Notes under the pieces: generated by a model
The model's database searches: none
Told to the model about the DNA's origin: nothing
The model's input: only the letters and a program-made list of their open reading frames with translations
Origin: Gemmatimonadota bacterium
Lineage (GTDB): Bacteria; Latescibacterota; UBA2968
DNA: 33,550 nt
NCBI GenBank assembly: GCA_002727195.1
Contig: PBWH01000006.1
Span: 655,245 to 688,794 of the forward strand
Reading direction: 5' to 3'
Shown here: piece by piece, positions 7,632-15,390 of the stretch
Layout of the letters: every line of letters begins with the position of its first letter
Numbering within the stretch: the stretch's first letter is position 1
Position numbers and translations under genes: made by a program

Positions 7632-8804
7632 TTGGGTTCTGATAATGTCTACACACTGACGGGCGCTGAAGTGCTGATGCCCGGTGGCACTCTGGAGCGG
7701 CGAAATGTGGTCGTCCAGGATGGCGCTGTTGCTCGAGTGGAAGGTTCAGTGGGGGGTGCCGTTGGGGAGAGCGTCGATCTTGGAGGCCTGATCCTGTCGC
7801 CCGGGTTCGTCGACATCCACCTGAATGGGGGAGGGGGAGCCTCTTTCGAGCAAGGGACATCTGAAGCCATCCAGAAGGTGATTGAAACGGGGTTCCAGTT
7901 TGGCACGACGGGGGTAGTGGCCGCGATCAACACGGCTCAGCGTGAGGATCGGATGAGGCAGATGGCGGCTCTGGCGGACTATCATGCGTCCGCGAACGAT
8001 GTCCTGCTCGGTGTTCACCTGGAGGGTCCTTATTACCACCTGGATCAGCGCGGTGCACACCACCCCGAGTGGATTCGCTATCCCGATCCCGGAGAGTACG
8101 GCGCCTGGATCGACGCCTACGGCGACCTGATCCGGATCGTCACATCGGCGCCCGAGCTGCCCGGAGGTATGGATCTGATTCGGACGCTCAGCAAGGCAGA
8201 CATCGTCCCGTCGATCGGTCACTCGATGGCGACGGATGAGCAGGTGGATGAAGCAATCGAAGCGGGCGCTCGTATGGTTACACACATATACAATGCGCAA
8301 TCGACCTACACGCGGCGAGACGACGGGAAGCATCTTGGCGTGGCTGAGATGGGGCTGATGCGAGATGCGCTGACGGTGGAGATCATTCCGGACAACCGCC
8401 ACCTGACACCCAGGATGCAGCAGCTTGTGGTCAAGGTAAAGCCGCACGACAAGATCTGCATCACTACGGACGCGATAGAGGCGACGGGGCAGGGCCCCGG
8501 AACCTACGAGTTGATGGGCGGGAAAGTGTGGGTAGACGAGGAGGTCGCCTATCGCGAAGACAGGAAGCGACACGCGGGATCGATTCTGACGATGGATCGT
8601 GCGGTGCGGAATGTGGTCGCGGCAGGTGCTGAAGTCGGGTCAGCCCTGATGATGGCGACAGAGATTCCGGCCAGGACGGTGGGGGCTTCCACCAAGGGAA
8701 GGATCGAAGTGGGAGCGGATGCAGATTTTGTGGTGCTGAACACGTCGCTGGAGGTCGTGGCGACGATCTCCAGGGGGCGGGTGGTCTATTCCGCTGATGC
8801 GTAG
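7632..8804 (+). CDS. nagA: N-acetylglucosamine-6-phosphate deacetylase
   Basis: NagA hydrolyses GlcNAc-6-P to GlcN-6-P and acetate. It is a metal-dependent amidohydrolase: SPGFVDIHLNGGGG (metal site at the first strand), GVHLEGPY (metal-bound Glu), SIGHSMAT and VTHIYNAQ (metal-ligand His residues), and TTDAIEATG (catalytic Asp). The C-terminal GRIEVGADADFVVL is the usual closing strand of the family. A TTG start at 7632 is chosen: GAGGA lies four bases upstream and the 390-residue product matches the family (about 380-390). An in-frame ATG at 7581 would add 17 residues (MSITKALGC...) that do not look like the family and has a poor ribosome site. The frame is open still further upstream as an overlap with mqnB. 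The last 19 bases overlap convergent ackA. THxYNAQ replaces the usual THLFNAM, so the enzyme is somewhat divergent. Confidence 0.88.
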   Translation: MGSDNVYTLTGAEVLMPGGTLERRNVVVQDGAVARVEGSVGGAVGESVDLGGLILSPGFVDIHLNGGGGASFEQGTSEAIQKVIETGFQFGTTGVVAAINTAQREDRMRQMAALADYHASANDVLLGVHLEGPYYHLDQRGAHHPEWIRYPDPGEYGAWIDAYGDLIRIVTSAPELPGGMDLIRTLSKADIVPSIGHSMATDEQVDEAIEAGARMVTHIYNAQSTYTRRDDGKHLGVAEMGLMRDALTVEIIPDNRHLTPRMQQLVVKVKPHDKICITTDAIEATGQGPGTYELMGGKVWVDEEVAYREDRKRHAGSILTMDRAVRNVVAAGAEVGSALMMATEIPARTVGASTKGRIEVGADADFVVLNTSLEVVATISRGRVVYSADA

Positions 8805-9940
8805 CTGCTTCCGGCGTCTCTCTGAACGACATGGAAGGTGTCACGAGCGATCACTTCATCCTCTCGTGTCTGAACGACCAGCACTTCGAGTCCGCTCTCT
8901 GGGGCCGAGATCTTCCCCTCCCTCCCAACAGTTCTTCCATTCGCTGTCGGATCAAGCACCACATCCACCCCTTGCAGGTAATTGACGATCCGTTGACGCA
9001 CACCTGAGGCATTTTCTCCGATTCCGCCCGTGAAAGCGATTCCATTCGCGTTGGACAGGGTACCCAGAAGACCGGCGATGGCCTTTGCGGTCTGGTAGGC
9101 GAACACGTTGATCGCCAAACGGGCACCCTCATCGCCACGGCCCTCCGCTTCTTCTACTTCACGCAGGTCGTTCGACACGCCTGACACGCCCGTCAATCCG
9201 CTTTCCCTGTTCAGGACCCGGTCCACATCCGAAGGAGACAGGTCCGCTTCGTTCTGCAAATACAGCACGACTGCCGGGTCCACGTCGCCGGACCGTGTCC
9301 CCATCGGTATACCGGCGAGTGGTGTGAAGCCCATCGTCGTGTCTACAGATTTGCCATCTTGGATGGCGGCGGCTGAGCATCCGTTTCCTAGATGACAGGT
9401 CACACCGGTGATCGACTCGACCTCTAGGATCTCCGCTGCGCGTTCGGAGACGTAGCGGTGGGATGTGCCGTGGAAACCGTATCGTCGAATCCCGTGTTCC
9501 TCGTAGAGTGCGGTCGGGATCGCGTATCGCGAGACGTGTTCGGGAAGCGTCTGGTGGAACGCCGTATCGAAGACGGCTACGTGAGGTAGGCCTGGGAAGC
9601 AATCGCGAGCTGCCCGGATGCCCTGTATGTGTGCCGGATTGTGTAGGGGGGCGAGTCGCCCGAGTTGCTCGATGTTAGCCTCGACCTGAGGCGTGATCAG
9701 GACGGATTCGCTGTAAATTTCACCACCGTGAACGATCCGGTGTCCGATCGCATCGATGTCCTGACCGTCACCGAGAATAGTCTCTGAAACCTGTCGAACG
9801 GCTGCACGGTGATTCGCGCAATGAGCGATGTCTTCACCGATCCGCTCGACCGATCCGGAGGCGTTCTGCTTTCCCGAACGGAGTTCGTGGATACTGTATT
9901 TGAGTGAGGAACTACCGCAGTTTAGGACGAGAATGTTCAT
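8786..9940 (-). CDS. ackA: Acetate kinase
   Basis: AckA interconverts acetate plus ATP and acetyl phosphate plus ADP. The 384-residue protein is complete, with family motifs in order: VLNCGSSSLKYS at the N-terminus, GHRIVHGG (substrate Arg), FDTAFHQTLP (catalytic Asp), YGFHGTSHRYVS (His), MGTRSGDVDP (catalytic Arg), RESGLTGVSG and FTGGIGENA. The start is the ATG at 9940. No convincing Shine-Dalgarno is seen, but the N-terminal motif begins right there. The gene converges on nagA and overlaps its end by 19 bases. With nagA releasing acetate next door, a role in recovering that acetate is a reasonable inference. No pta gene is seen in the window. Confidence 0.95.
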   Translation of the reverse strand: MNILVLNCGSSSLKYSIHELRSGKQNASGSVERIGEDIAHCANHRAAVRQVSETILGDGQDIDAIGHRIVHGGEIYSESVLITPQVEANIEQLGRLAPLHNPAHIQGIRAARDCFPGLPHVAVFDTAFHQTLPEHVSRYAIPTALYEEHGIRRYGFHGTSHRYVSERAAEILEVESITGVTCHLGNGCSAAAIQDGKSVDTTMGFTPLAGIPMGTRSGDVDPAVVLYLQNEADLSPSDVDRVLNRESGLTGVSGVSNDLREVEEAEGRGDEGARLAINVFAYQTAKAIAGLLGTLSNANGIAFTGGIGENASGVRQRIVNYLQGVDVVLDPTANGRTVGREGKISAPESGLEVLVVQTREDEVIARDTFHVVQRDAGSSYASAE

Positions 9941-9984
9941 TGAGTTCTGTGTAGGGAGAAGTGGTTGGACTGGGGGGAGGTTCA

Positions 9985-10040
9985 CCTCTCCCCACTGGTG
10001 GGAGAGGACGGCTGGGATCGGAGACCCAGCCTGGTGAGGG
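9985..10040 (-). repeat. Two-hairpin intergenic repeat, copy 3 (reverse orientation)
   Basis: Read on the minus strand: CTCACCAGG (10032-10040 region), hairpin 1 GGCTGGG/CCCAGCC (10010-10016 with 10025-10031), then hairpin 2 CCTCTCCC/GGGAGAGG (9985-9992 with 10000-10007). It lies 45 bases upstream of the ackA start and is inverted relative to copy 4. Confidence 0.7.
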
Positions 10041-10071
10041 CTTGAAATCAGATCCACGTCACCATCCGGCT

Positions 10072-10136
10072 CTCACCAGGCTTTCGGACGATGAATCAGG
10101 TCCGCAAGAATCCATCTCCCGCGGTGCAGGAGATGG
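10072..10136 (+). repeat. Two-hairpin intergenic repeat, copy 4
   Basis: CTCACCAGG (10072-10080), hairpin 1 CTTTCGGAC (10081-10089) / GTCCGCAAG (10100-10108) with one mismatch, then hairpin 2 CCATCTCC (10112-10119) / GGAGATGG (10129-10136). The C-to-A change in hairpin 2, relative to copies 1 and 2, is balanced by G-to-T on the other arm. It ends 20 bases behind the nagB stop. Confidence 0.65.
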
Positions 10137-10156
10137 GAAGCGTGTATTCCAGCGGG

Positions 10157-10894
10157 TTACTGCTCTGTTAGCAGCTCAGCCGCCTTTGCGTCCAGGAGAA
10201 ACGTGCAGTCTGGATGTTTTTGCAGGAAGCTGGCCGGGCAATCGGAAGTTATTTCACCCGCGAGCGCCTGACAGACGGCCTCCGCCTTATTCTCGCCGTA
10301 AGCGAGAAGGAGAATCTTGTCCGCGGACAGGATGGTGGCGATTCCGGCGGTGATCGCCTGACCGGGTACATCATCCTCACTGTCGAAGAATCGACTGTTG
10401 GCGGCCACCGTCTCAGGGGCGAGGTCCACAACTCGGGTCAGCGAATCCTCGGCGCATCCCGGCTCGTTGAACGCGATGTGACCGTTGGATCCGATACCCA
10501 GCAGCTGGAGATCGATACCACCCGCATCCTGAAGCAGTCGTTCGTATTCTTCGCAGGCTTCGTCCAGATCCTCGCTGTCGCCATCAGGCATGTGGGTTCG
10601 CGAAGGATCCAGATCGACTTGATCGAACAGGTGGGTGGTCATAAAGCTGTGATAGCTTTGTGGATCCCCCTGGCGTAGACCGACGTATTCGTCAAGGTTG
10701 AAGGTCGTGACATCCTCGAACGAGAGGCCGTTCTCGTAGAGGTCGGCCAGCCGTGCGTAGGTGTCGACAGGAGTTGATCCTGTGGCCAGACCCAGGACGC
10801 TGTCCGGGTACTCTTGAATCTGGCTGGCGAAGATATTGGCGGCCGTGGACGCGAGGTCCTCCGGTGTTGGGACGATTTGGACGGCGACGCTCAC
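10157..10894 (-). CDS. nagB: Glucosamine-6-phosphate deaminase
   Basis: NagB converts GlcN-6-P into fructose-6-P and ammonia, linking amino sugars to glycolysis. The 245-residue protein shows LATGSTPVDTY (phosphate-binding loop, about residues 36-46), FNLDEYVGL with Asp68 as proton acceptor, and GIGSNGHIAFNEPG with His139 and Glu144. The allosteric C-terminal extension of the E. coli enzyme (266 residues) is mostly absent, as in many short bacterial NagB proteins. The GTG start at 10894 overlaps the stop of the preceding amidohydrolase as GTGA, which implies translational coupling. It is the last gene of the long carbohydrate operon, followed by a two-hairpin repeat. Confidence 0.95.
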   Translation of the reverse strand: MSVAVQIVPTPEDLASTAANIFASQIQEYPDSVLGLATGSTPVDTYARLADLYENGLSFEDVTTFNLDEYVGLRQGDPQSYHSFMTTHLFDQVDLDPSRTHMPDGDSEDLDEACEEYERLLQDAGGIDLQLLGIGSNGHIAFNEPGCAEDSLTRVVDLAPETVAANSRFFDSEDDVPGQAITAGIATILSADKILLLAYGENKAEAVCQALAGEITSDCPASFLQKHPDCTFLLDAKAAELLTEQ

Positions 10895-12435
10895 GAGCGG
10901 GGGATTACCTTTCCGGGCGTGTCGGATGTGGGGCGTCCGTGCCGGATGACCGGTTGACCGTTGACGATCACGTGAGGGATGCCGACGGGCGCTTGGTTCG
11001 GGTTCTCGAACGTAGAGCGGGATGCGACGGTGGATGGATCGAAGATGACCACGTCAGCCGAATACTTTTCCTTCAACTGGCCTCGCTTGCCCAGACGGAA
11101 TCGCTCTGCCTGGAAGCCACTCATCTTGTAAACAGCCTGTTCCAGTGAGATCGCTGATTTTTCTCTGACGAAATCACCGAGCACTCTGGCAAAGCAGCCC
11201 TGTGATCTGGGATGCGAATGGGCAACGTTGTAGAGCCCGTCACTGGCGATCATCATTCGGGGATGTGTGACCGTTCGCGCGATCGTGTCGTCCGATTCCT
11301 CTTTTGGTACCTGCCAGGGAAAGATAAAGCCCTGGTAACCATCCTCTTCGAGGATCAGGTCGTAAGCGAACTCTTCTGGTGCTTTGCTCGCTTTCTCCGC
11401 GATGTCGCAAAGTCGTTCGCCTATGTAGCGTCCCGACTTCGTGAAGCCGACGATTTGGTCACATCGACCCAGCCACTCCTTCATCTCAGGAAGCGCTTCC
11501 GACTTCGACTTGGGCTTCTTCAGCCGATCGAGAACCTCCTGTGGGCTGCCCTGCTGATACTCCATCGGCAGCATCATCGTCATGTGCGTCATCCCGGCGG
11601 CGTACAGATACGACTCGAAGGTCAGGTCATCACCGTCACGGTCGACGTCGTTGAGAATCGGCTCGGTGATGTCGTCCACGCGTTCGTGCGAGACGTGGAC
11701 GGGGATACCCGCCTCACGCGACAACTCGATCGTCTCACGCCACGCGGGTTCTCGTCCGATCGTGTGGTAGCGGATGTGCGCTGCGTAAATACCATCATAC
11801 TCCGCAGCGACTCTACACAACGTGACGAGTTCGTTAAAGTCGGCGTTCGCGCTGGGCTGGTAGTCGAGGCCAAGGTTTAAGGCACAGGCTCCGGCTTCCA
11901 TCCACTCCCGCGTGATGTCCGCCATTCGGGCCAGTTCATCGTCGGTGGCTGGACGGGCGTCCCACCCCATCACCTCGAGACGGACGGCGCAGTGGGGGAC
12001 CTGGGGACAGACGTTCGAGGGAGTCGTTCGGTCGAACATGGAGAGATAACTGCTGATCGTGGGCCAGGGTGGCTCGATGTAGACATCACCAACGCCGAAG
12101 CGGGTATAATCCCAGAGCTCTTGTGCCTGTGCACCCGTCAGCCGCGCCCATCCGAATCCGTCAGGCGCCATCAGCTGGGTCGTGATGCCCTGTCGGACCT
12201 CACCGTATTGGTCGGGACCACCGAGCAGAGCGATCTCACCGTGGACGTGAACGTCGATGAAGCCGGGCGCTACAATGTGGCCACAAGCATCGATGGTTTC
12301 TGTGGCTTCTGCCTCGGAGAGGTCCCCGATGTCGGCAATCTCCTCGCCGCGGATTCCAACGTCGGCGACGTATCTGGGTGTCTTGCCTGTGCCGTCGATG
12401 ATGGTGCCACGCTTTATGATCAGGTCATAGCTCAA
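10891..12435 (-). CDS. D-aminoacylase-like amidohydrolase
   Basis: A 514-residue metal-dependent amidohydrolase resembling N-acyl-D-amino-acid deacylases (COG3653). The N-terminal beta-sandwich strand DLIIKRGTIIDGTG leads to APGFIDVHVHGE (HxH metal site), followed by barrel segments VHVSHERV and the catalytic-type Asp in IASDGLYNVAHSHPRSQG, with ADVVIFDP near the C-terminus. Classical D-aminoacylases have a metal-bridging Cys in GVTT-xxx-GNCG; here that place reads GITTQLMAPDGFG with no Cys, so the substrate is uncertain. The start is TTG at 12435, directly behind an in-frame TGA; the next in-frame Met lies far inside. AGGG from a short intergenic repeat (12441-12477) is positioned as its ribosome site. 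It overlaps nagB by four bases. Confidence 0.8.
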   Translation of the reverse strand: MSYDLIIKRGTIIDGTGKTPRYVADVGIRGEEIADIGDLSEAEATETIDACGHIVAPGFIDVHVHGEIALLGGPDQYGEVRQGITTQLMAPDGFGWARLTGAQAQELWDYTRFGVGDVYIEPPWPTISSYLSMFDRTTPSNVCPQVPHCAVRLEVMGWDARPATDDELARMADITREWMEAGACALNLGLDYQPSANADFNELVTLCRVAAEYDGIYAAHIRYHTIGREPAWRETIELSREAGIPVHVSHERVDDITEPILNDVDRDGDDLTFESYLYAAGMTHMTMMLPMEYQQGSPQEVLDRLKKPKSKSEALPEMKEWLGRCDQIVGFTKSGRYIGERLCDIAEKASKAPEEFAYDLILEEDGYQGFIFPWQVPKEESDDTIARTVTHPRMMIASDGLYNVAHSHPRSQGCFARVLGDFVREKSAISLEQAVYKMSGFQAERFRLGKRGQLKEKYSADVVIFDPSTVASRSTFENPNQAPVGIPHVIVNGQPVIRHGRPTSDTPGKVIPRS

Positions 12436-12440
12436 TCATG

Positions 12441-12478
12441 TCACCCTGAGCGGAGTCGAAGGGCGAGGCGCGCCCTTC
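12441..12478. repeat. GAGCGGAGTCGAAGGGCG-type repeat with hairpin
   Basis: TCACCCTGAGCGGAGTCGAA is followed by a hairpin AAGGGCG (12459-12465) / CGCCCTT (12471-12477). It fills most of the gap before the TTG start of the amidohydrolase. The shorter CGAAGGGCGA string recurs near 4629. Confidence 0.55.
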
Positions 12479-12485
12479 CGTTCAC

Positions 12486-13288
12486 CTACTCCTCCCGTCC
12501 TCGTGTGGTCAGTTTGGCCCAGTAGCACGCCGTCGGAATCCCGAGCGGATCCGTGATGCTCTTCTCCGAGTCCCGACAGAATGTTTCTAAGGCTTCGGCC
12601 ATCGGGAGATGATAGTCCTGCGCTTTAGCTTCTTCGATGAAGTAGGGCAGCTCGCAGAGCTTACAGCCGTTGTCGCGACCAGATCAGTCGGCGACTCTCT
12701 TTGCTGTCCGTTCGAACTTCCCGTTGTTGCGCCCGACGGCGGTGGACAGCACCTGCCAGATCTTCTCTGGATCGAGCCCGCCTTTGAAACCGATGAGCAT
12801 CGCTTCCAGGTAGACAGCATCTGCTACGCCATCGCGATCTGATTGACGGCTTTCCGGAGTTGCCCGGCCCCGGATGGACCGAGGTGTACCACATTGTTGC
12901 CAATGGCCTGGAGGATCGGAAGAACCCGCTCAACGGGATCGTCATCACCACCGACCATTGCAGCCAAAGTCCCTTTGTCGGCGTCGCCGCCCCCGTAAGC
13001 GGTGGCGGCGACGATCTTCGAGTCGTCGGCCCCGGCCAGCCGTCCATCTTCGGCTTCGGCAACCGTGATGAATGTCCCCGATGTCGGCTGGCTGAAAAGG
13101 GTCACGTCGTTGTTCGCCACAGTTTCCCTGGGTGAAGGAGACGACGCGGCTCCCCGGTCAACGAGCGTGGCCACCTTCTTGGCGTCCAGGTCACAGACAG
13201 AAACCGGGTAGCCGACATCGAGGAGGTTGCGTGCCATTCCACCGCCCATTGTACCGGCTCCAACAATTCCTATACGATTACCGGACAC
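12486..13288 (-). pseudogene. Beta-hydroxyacid dehydrogenase, frameshift plus in-frame TGA
   Basis: A second member of the 3-hydroxyisobutyrate dehydrogenase family, no longer readable in one frame. From GTG at 13288 the Rossmann half (GIVGAGTMGGGMARNLL) runs to KAVNQIAMA and a TAG at 12824-12826. One base appears to be missing there, because the next frame continues the family sequence directly (GVADAVYLEAMLIGF, then GLDPEKIWQVLS). That frame meets a TGA at 12684-12686 and then resumes with LPYFIEEAKAQDYHLPMAEA and ITDPLGIPTACYWAKL to the natural end at TAG 12486. The shift and the stop together point to a true pseudogene. The start lies two bases behind the stop of the dehydrogenase gene upstream, so it was part of the operon. 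The longest open piece (12824-13288) would give only a 154-residue NAD-binding fragment. Confidence 0.85.
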
Positions 13289-13290
13289 GC

Positions 13291-14340
13291 TCAGGTACCA
13301 CCGGCGACAGCGATCTTGATCGCATCCTTTCCATCGAGGTTGTAGCCGGAGTGGAGCGCATTGAAGCCTTCGGCGACGCGCTCAAGAGGGATGACGTGGC
13401 TGATCAGGTCCTCGTAAGGATAGTCGTGCTTCTCCAATACGGGCAGCGCGCGAACGAAGTGCTCCGGTCGGCTGGCCCACACCGCTTCGAACCGCAAATT
13501 CTTCCGCATCAACATCTGGTTGGGGTTACACTGGAAGGTGCCGACGTCGACGAAATGGCCCATCTCGACATACGTGCCGCTCTGGCGCAGGTAGTCGAGC
13601 CCCTCGGGAATCGCGCCCAGGAATCCGGCGCATTCGAACACCAAATCCGCCCCTTCACCCTTGGGCGTAAAGTCACGAACCATCTGGATGCGCTCTTCTG
13701 GATCAGGAACTTCAGCGATGTCGATCGTCAGATCGGCGCCGAGACGTTTGCCGAGTTCGAGACGACCGGGAGGTCCACCGACGAGGACGAGCTGTCCGGC
13801 ACCACTGAGCCGGGCGCAGACGAGCGTGAGCAGGCCGATGGCGCCCGATCCCTGCACGACGACCGTGTCGCCGAACTGCATCCCGGAGCGCATCACACCG
13901 TGCACACCGATCGTGTATGGTTCGGTTAGAACGGCGACCTCTTTCGGCATCGTGGTCTTCAGGAAGACCGTATCGGGATTCCACAGGTAGATGTACTCCG
14001 CGAATCCACCCCGGAGATAGGGGGCCTCCTCAGACTGCAAGAATCCGTACGCGCCCTTGTTCGTGCCCGGAACGAGGATGATGCGGTCGCCTTCCTCTAC
14101 CGGCTGTCCGATGTGGTCGTGGGTGACCCCTTTCCCAAGCTTGTCGATGATGCCGACGTTCTCGTGTCCGAGGATAATGGATCCACTCAGCCGCTGGTGT
14201 TCCCAGTTGTGCAGGTCAGTTCCGCAGATCCCGCCGAGCTCCTGTCTAAGCAGGATCGTCCCCTCCGTGACATCCGGAATCTCGTATTCACGAACTTCGA
14301 ATTTTTCGCCGACCATCACGGTCGCTTTGGCTGTCGCCAT
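13291..14340 (-). CDS. Zinc-type medium-chain dehydrogenase
   Basis: A 349-residue medium-chain alcohol/sorbitol dehydrogenase family enzyme, NAD(P)-dependent, probably acting on a polyol or sugar derivative. Catalytic zinc ligands are visible: Cys39 in GGICGTDLH and His59-Glu60 in LGHENVG. The second half has the Rossmann glycines VVQGSGAIGL (164-169). The four-cysteine structural zinc lobe of classical members is absent: that region reads VPGTNKGAYGF. The start ATG at 14340 has GGGAGG nine bases upstream. It is followed two bases after its stop by the broken beta-hydroxyacid dehydrogenase and preceded by gmd, so it is an internal operon gene. The substrate is unknown. Confidence 0.88.
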   Translation of the reverse strand: MATAKATVMVGEKFEVREYEIPDVTEGTILLRQELGGICGTDLHNWEHQRLSGSIILGHENVGIIDKLGKGVTHDHIGQPVEEGDRIILVPGTNKGAYGFLQSEEAPYLRGGFAEYIYLWNPDTVFLKTTMPKEVAVLTEPYTIGVHGVMRSGMQFGDTVVVQGSGAIGLLTLVCARLSGAGQLVLVGGPPGRLELGKRLGADLTIDIAEVPDPEERIQMVRDFTPKGEGADLVFECAGFLGAIPEGLDYLRQSGTYVEMGHFVDVGTFQCNPNQMLMRKNLRFEAVWASRPEHFVRALPVLEKHDYPYEDLISHVIPLERVAEGFNALHSGYNLDGKDAIKIAVAGGT

Positions 14341-14384
14341 CGGTCAAAGCCTCCCGTTTGAAGAGCAATGTCGTGTGTATTTGT

Positions 14385-15380
14385 TCAGGTGATGCCCGGT
14401 GGGTTGGGGTCGTTCCTGTAGAGTTCGAGATCCGCATCGACCATCTCGCGAATCAGATCCTCGAAGGTGATCTCGTTTGCCCATCCCAGTTGTTCCCTCG
14501 CTTTAGTCGCGTCTCCCACCAGGAGATCGACCTCTGCAGGCCTGAGGAAACGCTCGTCGATTCGAACGTAGTCTTCCCAGTTCAAGCCCACGTGTGAAAA
14601 GGCCAGTTCACAAAGCTCACGGATCGAGTGCGTTTCTCCGGTCGCGATCACATAGTCATCGGGCTCGTCCTGCTGGAGCATCATCCACATCCCCCGGACA
14701 TACTCTCTCGAGTGTCCCCAGTCTCGTTTGGAATCGAGGTTCCCGATCGCCACGTGGTCGAGCTGACCGAGTTTGATACGCGCCACGTGGGAGGAGATCT
14801 TCCGCGTGATAAACTCGAAGCCTCGTCTGGGAGACTCGTGATTGAAGAGGATACCGCTGGACGCGTGCATTCCGTAGGCTTCGCGGTAGTTTCGCGTCAG
14901 ATCGTAGCCGGCGACCTTGGATATCCCGTAGGGAGACCGGGGATGGAAGCGTGTCAACTCGGTCTGTGGTGACTCGGCGACCTTTCCGAACATTTCGCTC
15001 GATCCGGCGAAGTAGAAGCGACACTCCGGCTGGAGGTCGTGCAGAGCCGCCAGGATGTAGTGTGTGCCGTTGATGTTCGTGTTGAGGGTGCTGAAGGCAT
15101 CCTGAAACGATGTGGCCACGAAGCTCTGGGCAGCGAGGTGGTAGCACTCGTCGGGTTGGACCGACCGGATCACGCTGAACATACTCGGGAAGCTTTCCAT
15201 CGAGGCGGGATGCAGGGCCAGGTCGTCCGCGATGTGGTTGATCCGGGACAGGTGATGCTGCGGATCTTCCAGGGCCACCCGGCGGATGATCCCGTGGACC
15301 TCGTATCCTTTCTCGAGGAGGAGTTCGGACAGGTAGGACCCATCCTGCCCGGTGATCCCCGTGATCAGTGCTTTGGGCAT
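14385..15380 (-). CDS. gmd: GDP-mannose 4,6-dehydratase
   Basis: Gmd converts GDP-D-mannose to GDP-4-keto-6-deoxy-D-mannose, precursor of GDP-fucose, GDP-rhamnose or GDP-perosamine. The 331-residue extended SDR has the NADP-binding ITGITGQDGSYLSELLLEKG at the N-terminus, FAGSSEMFG (catalytic Ser/Thr and Glu, about 125-132), YGISK (Tyr151, Lys155) and the Gmd-specific RRGFEFITRKIS and DSKRDWGHSREYV segments. The start ATG at 15380 has AAAGGAACGGA before it. No fcl/GMER, rmd or per gene is recognised nearby, so the final sugar is open. It lies ten bases behind the broken SGNH gene in the operon. Confidence 0.93.
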   Translation of the reverse strand: MPKALITGITGQDGSYLSELLLEKGYEVHGIIRRVALEDPQHHLSRINHIADDLALHPASMESFPSMFSVIRSVQPDECYHLAAQSFVATSFQDAFSTLNTNINGTHYILAALHDLQPECRFYFAGSSEMFGKVAESPQTELTRFHPRSPYGISKVAGYDLTRNYREAYGMHASSGILFNHESPRRGFEFITRKISSHVARIKLGQLDHVAIGNLDSKRDWGHSREYVRGMWMMLQQDEPDDYVIATGETHSIRELCELAFSHVGLNWEDYVRIDERFLRPAEVDLLVGDATKAREQLGWANEITFEDLIREMVDADLELYRNDPNPPGIT

Positions 15381-15390
15381 TCCGTTCCTT

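Noticed and set aside
11212..11880. 222-codon plus-strand open frame inside the amidohydrolase gene
   Set aside because: It is complementary to a well-supported gene and is explained by G+C-rich third positions.
12684..12686. Selenocysteine at the in-frame TGA of the broken dehydrogenase
   Set aside because: The family has no Cys or Sec at this place, no hairpin of SECIS type was seen, and a separate frameshift already breaks the gene.
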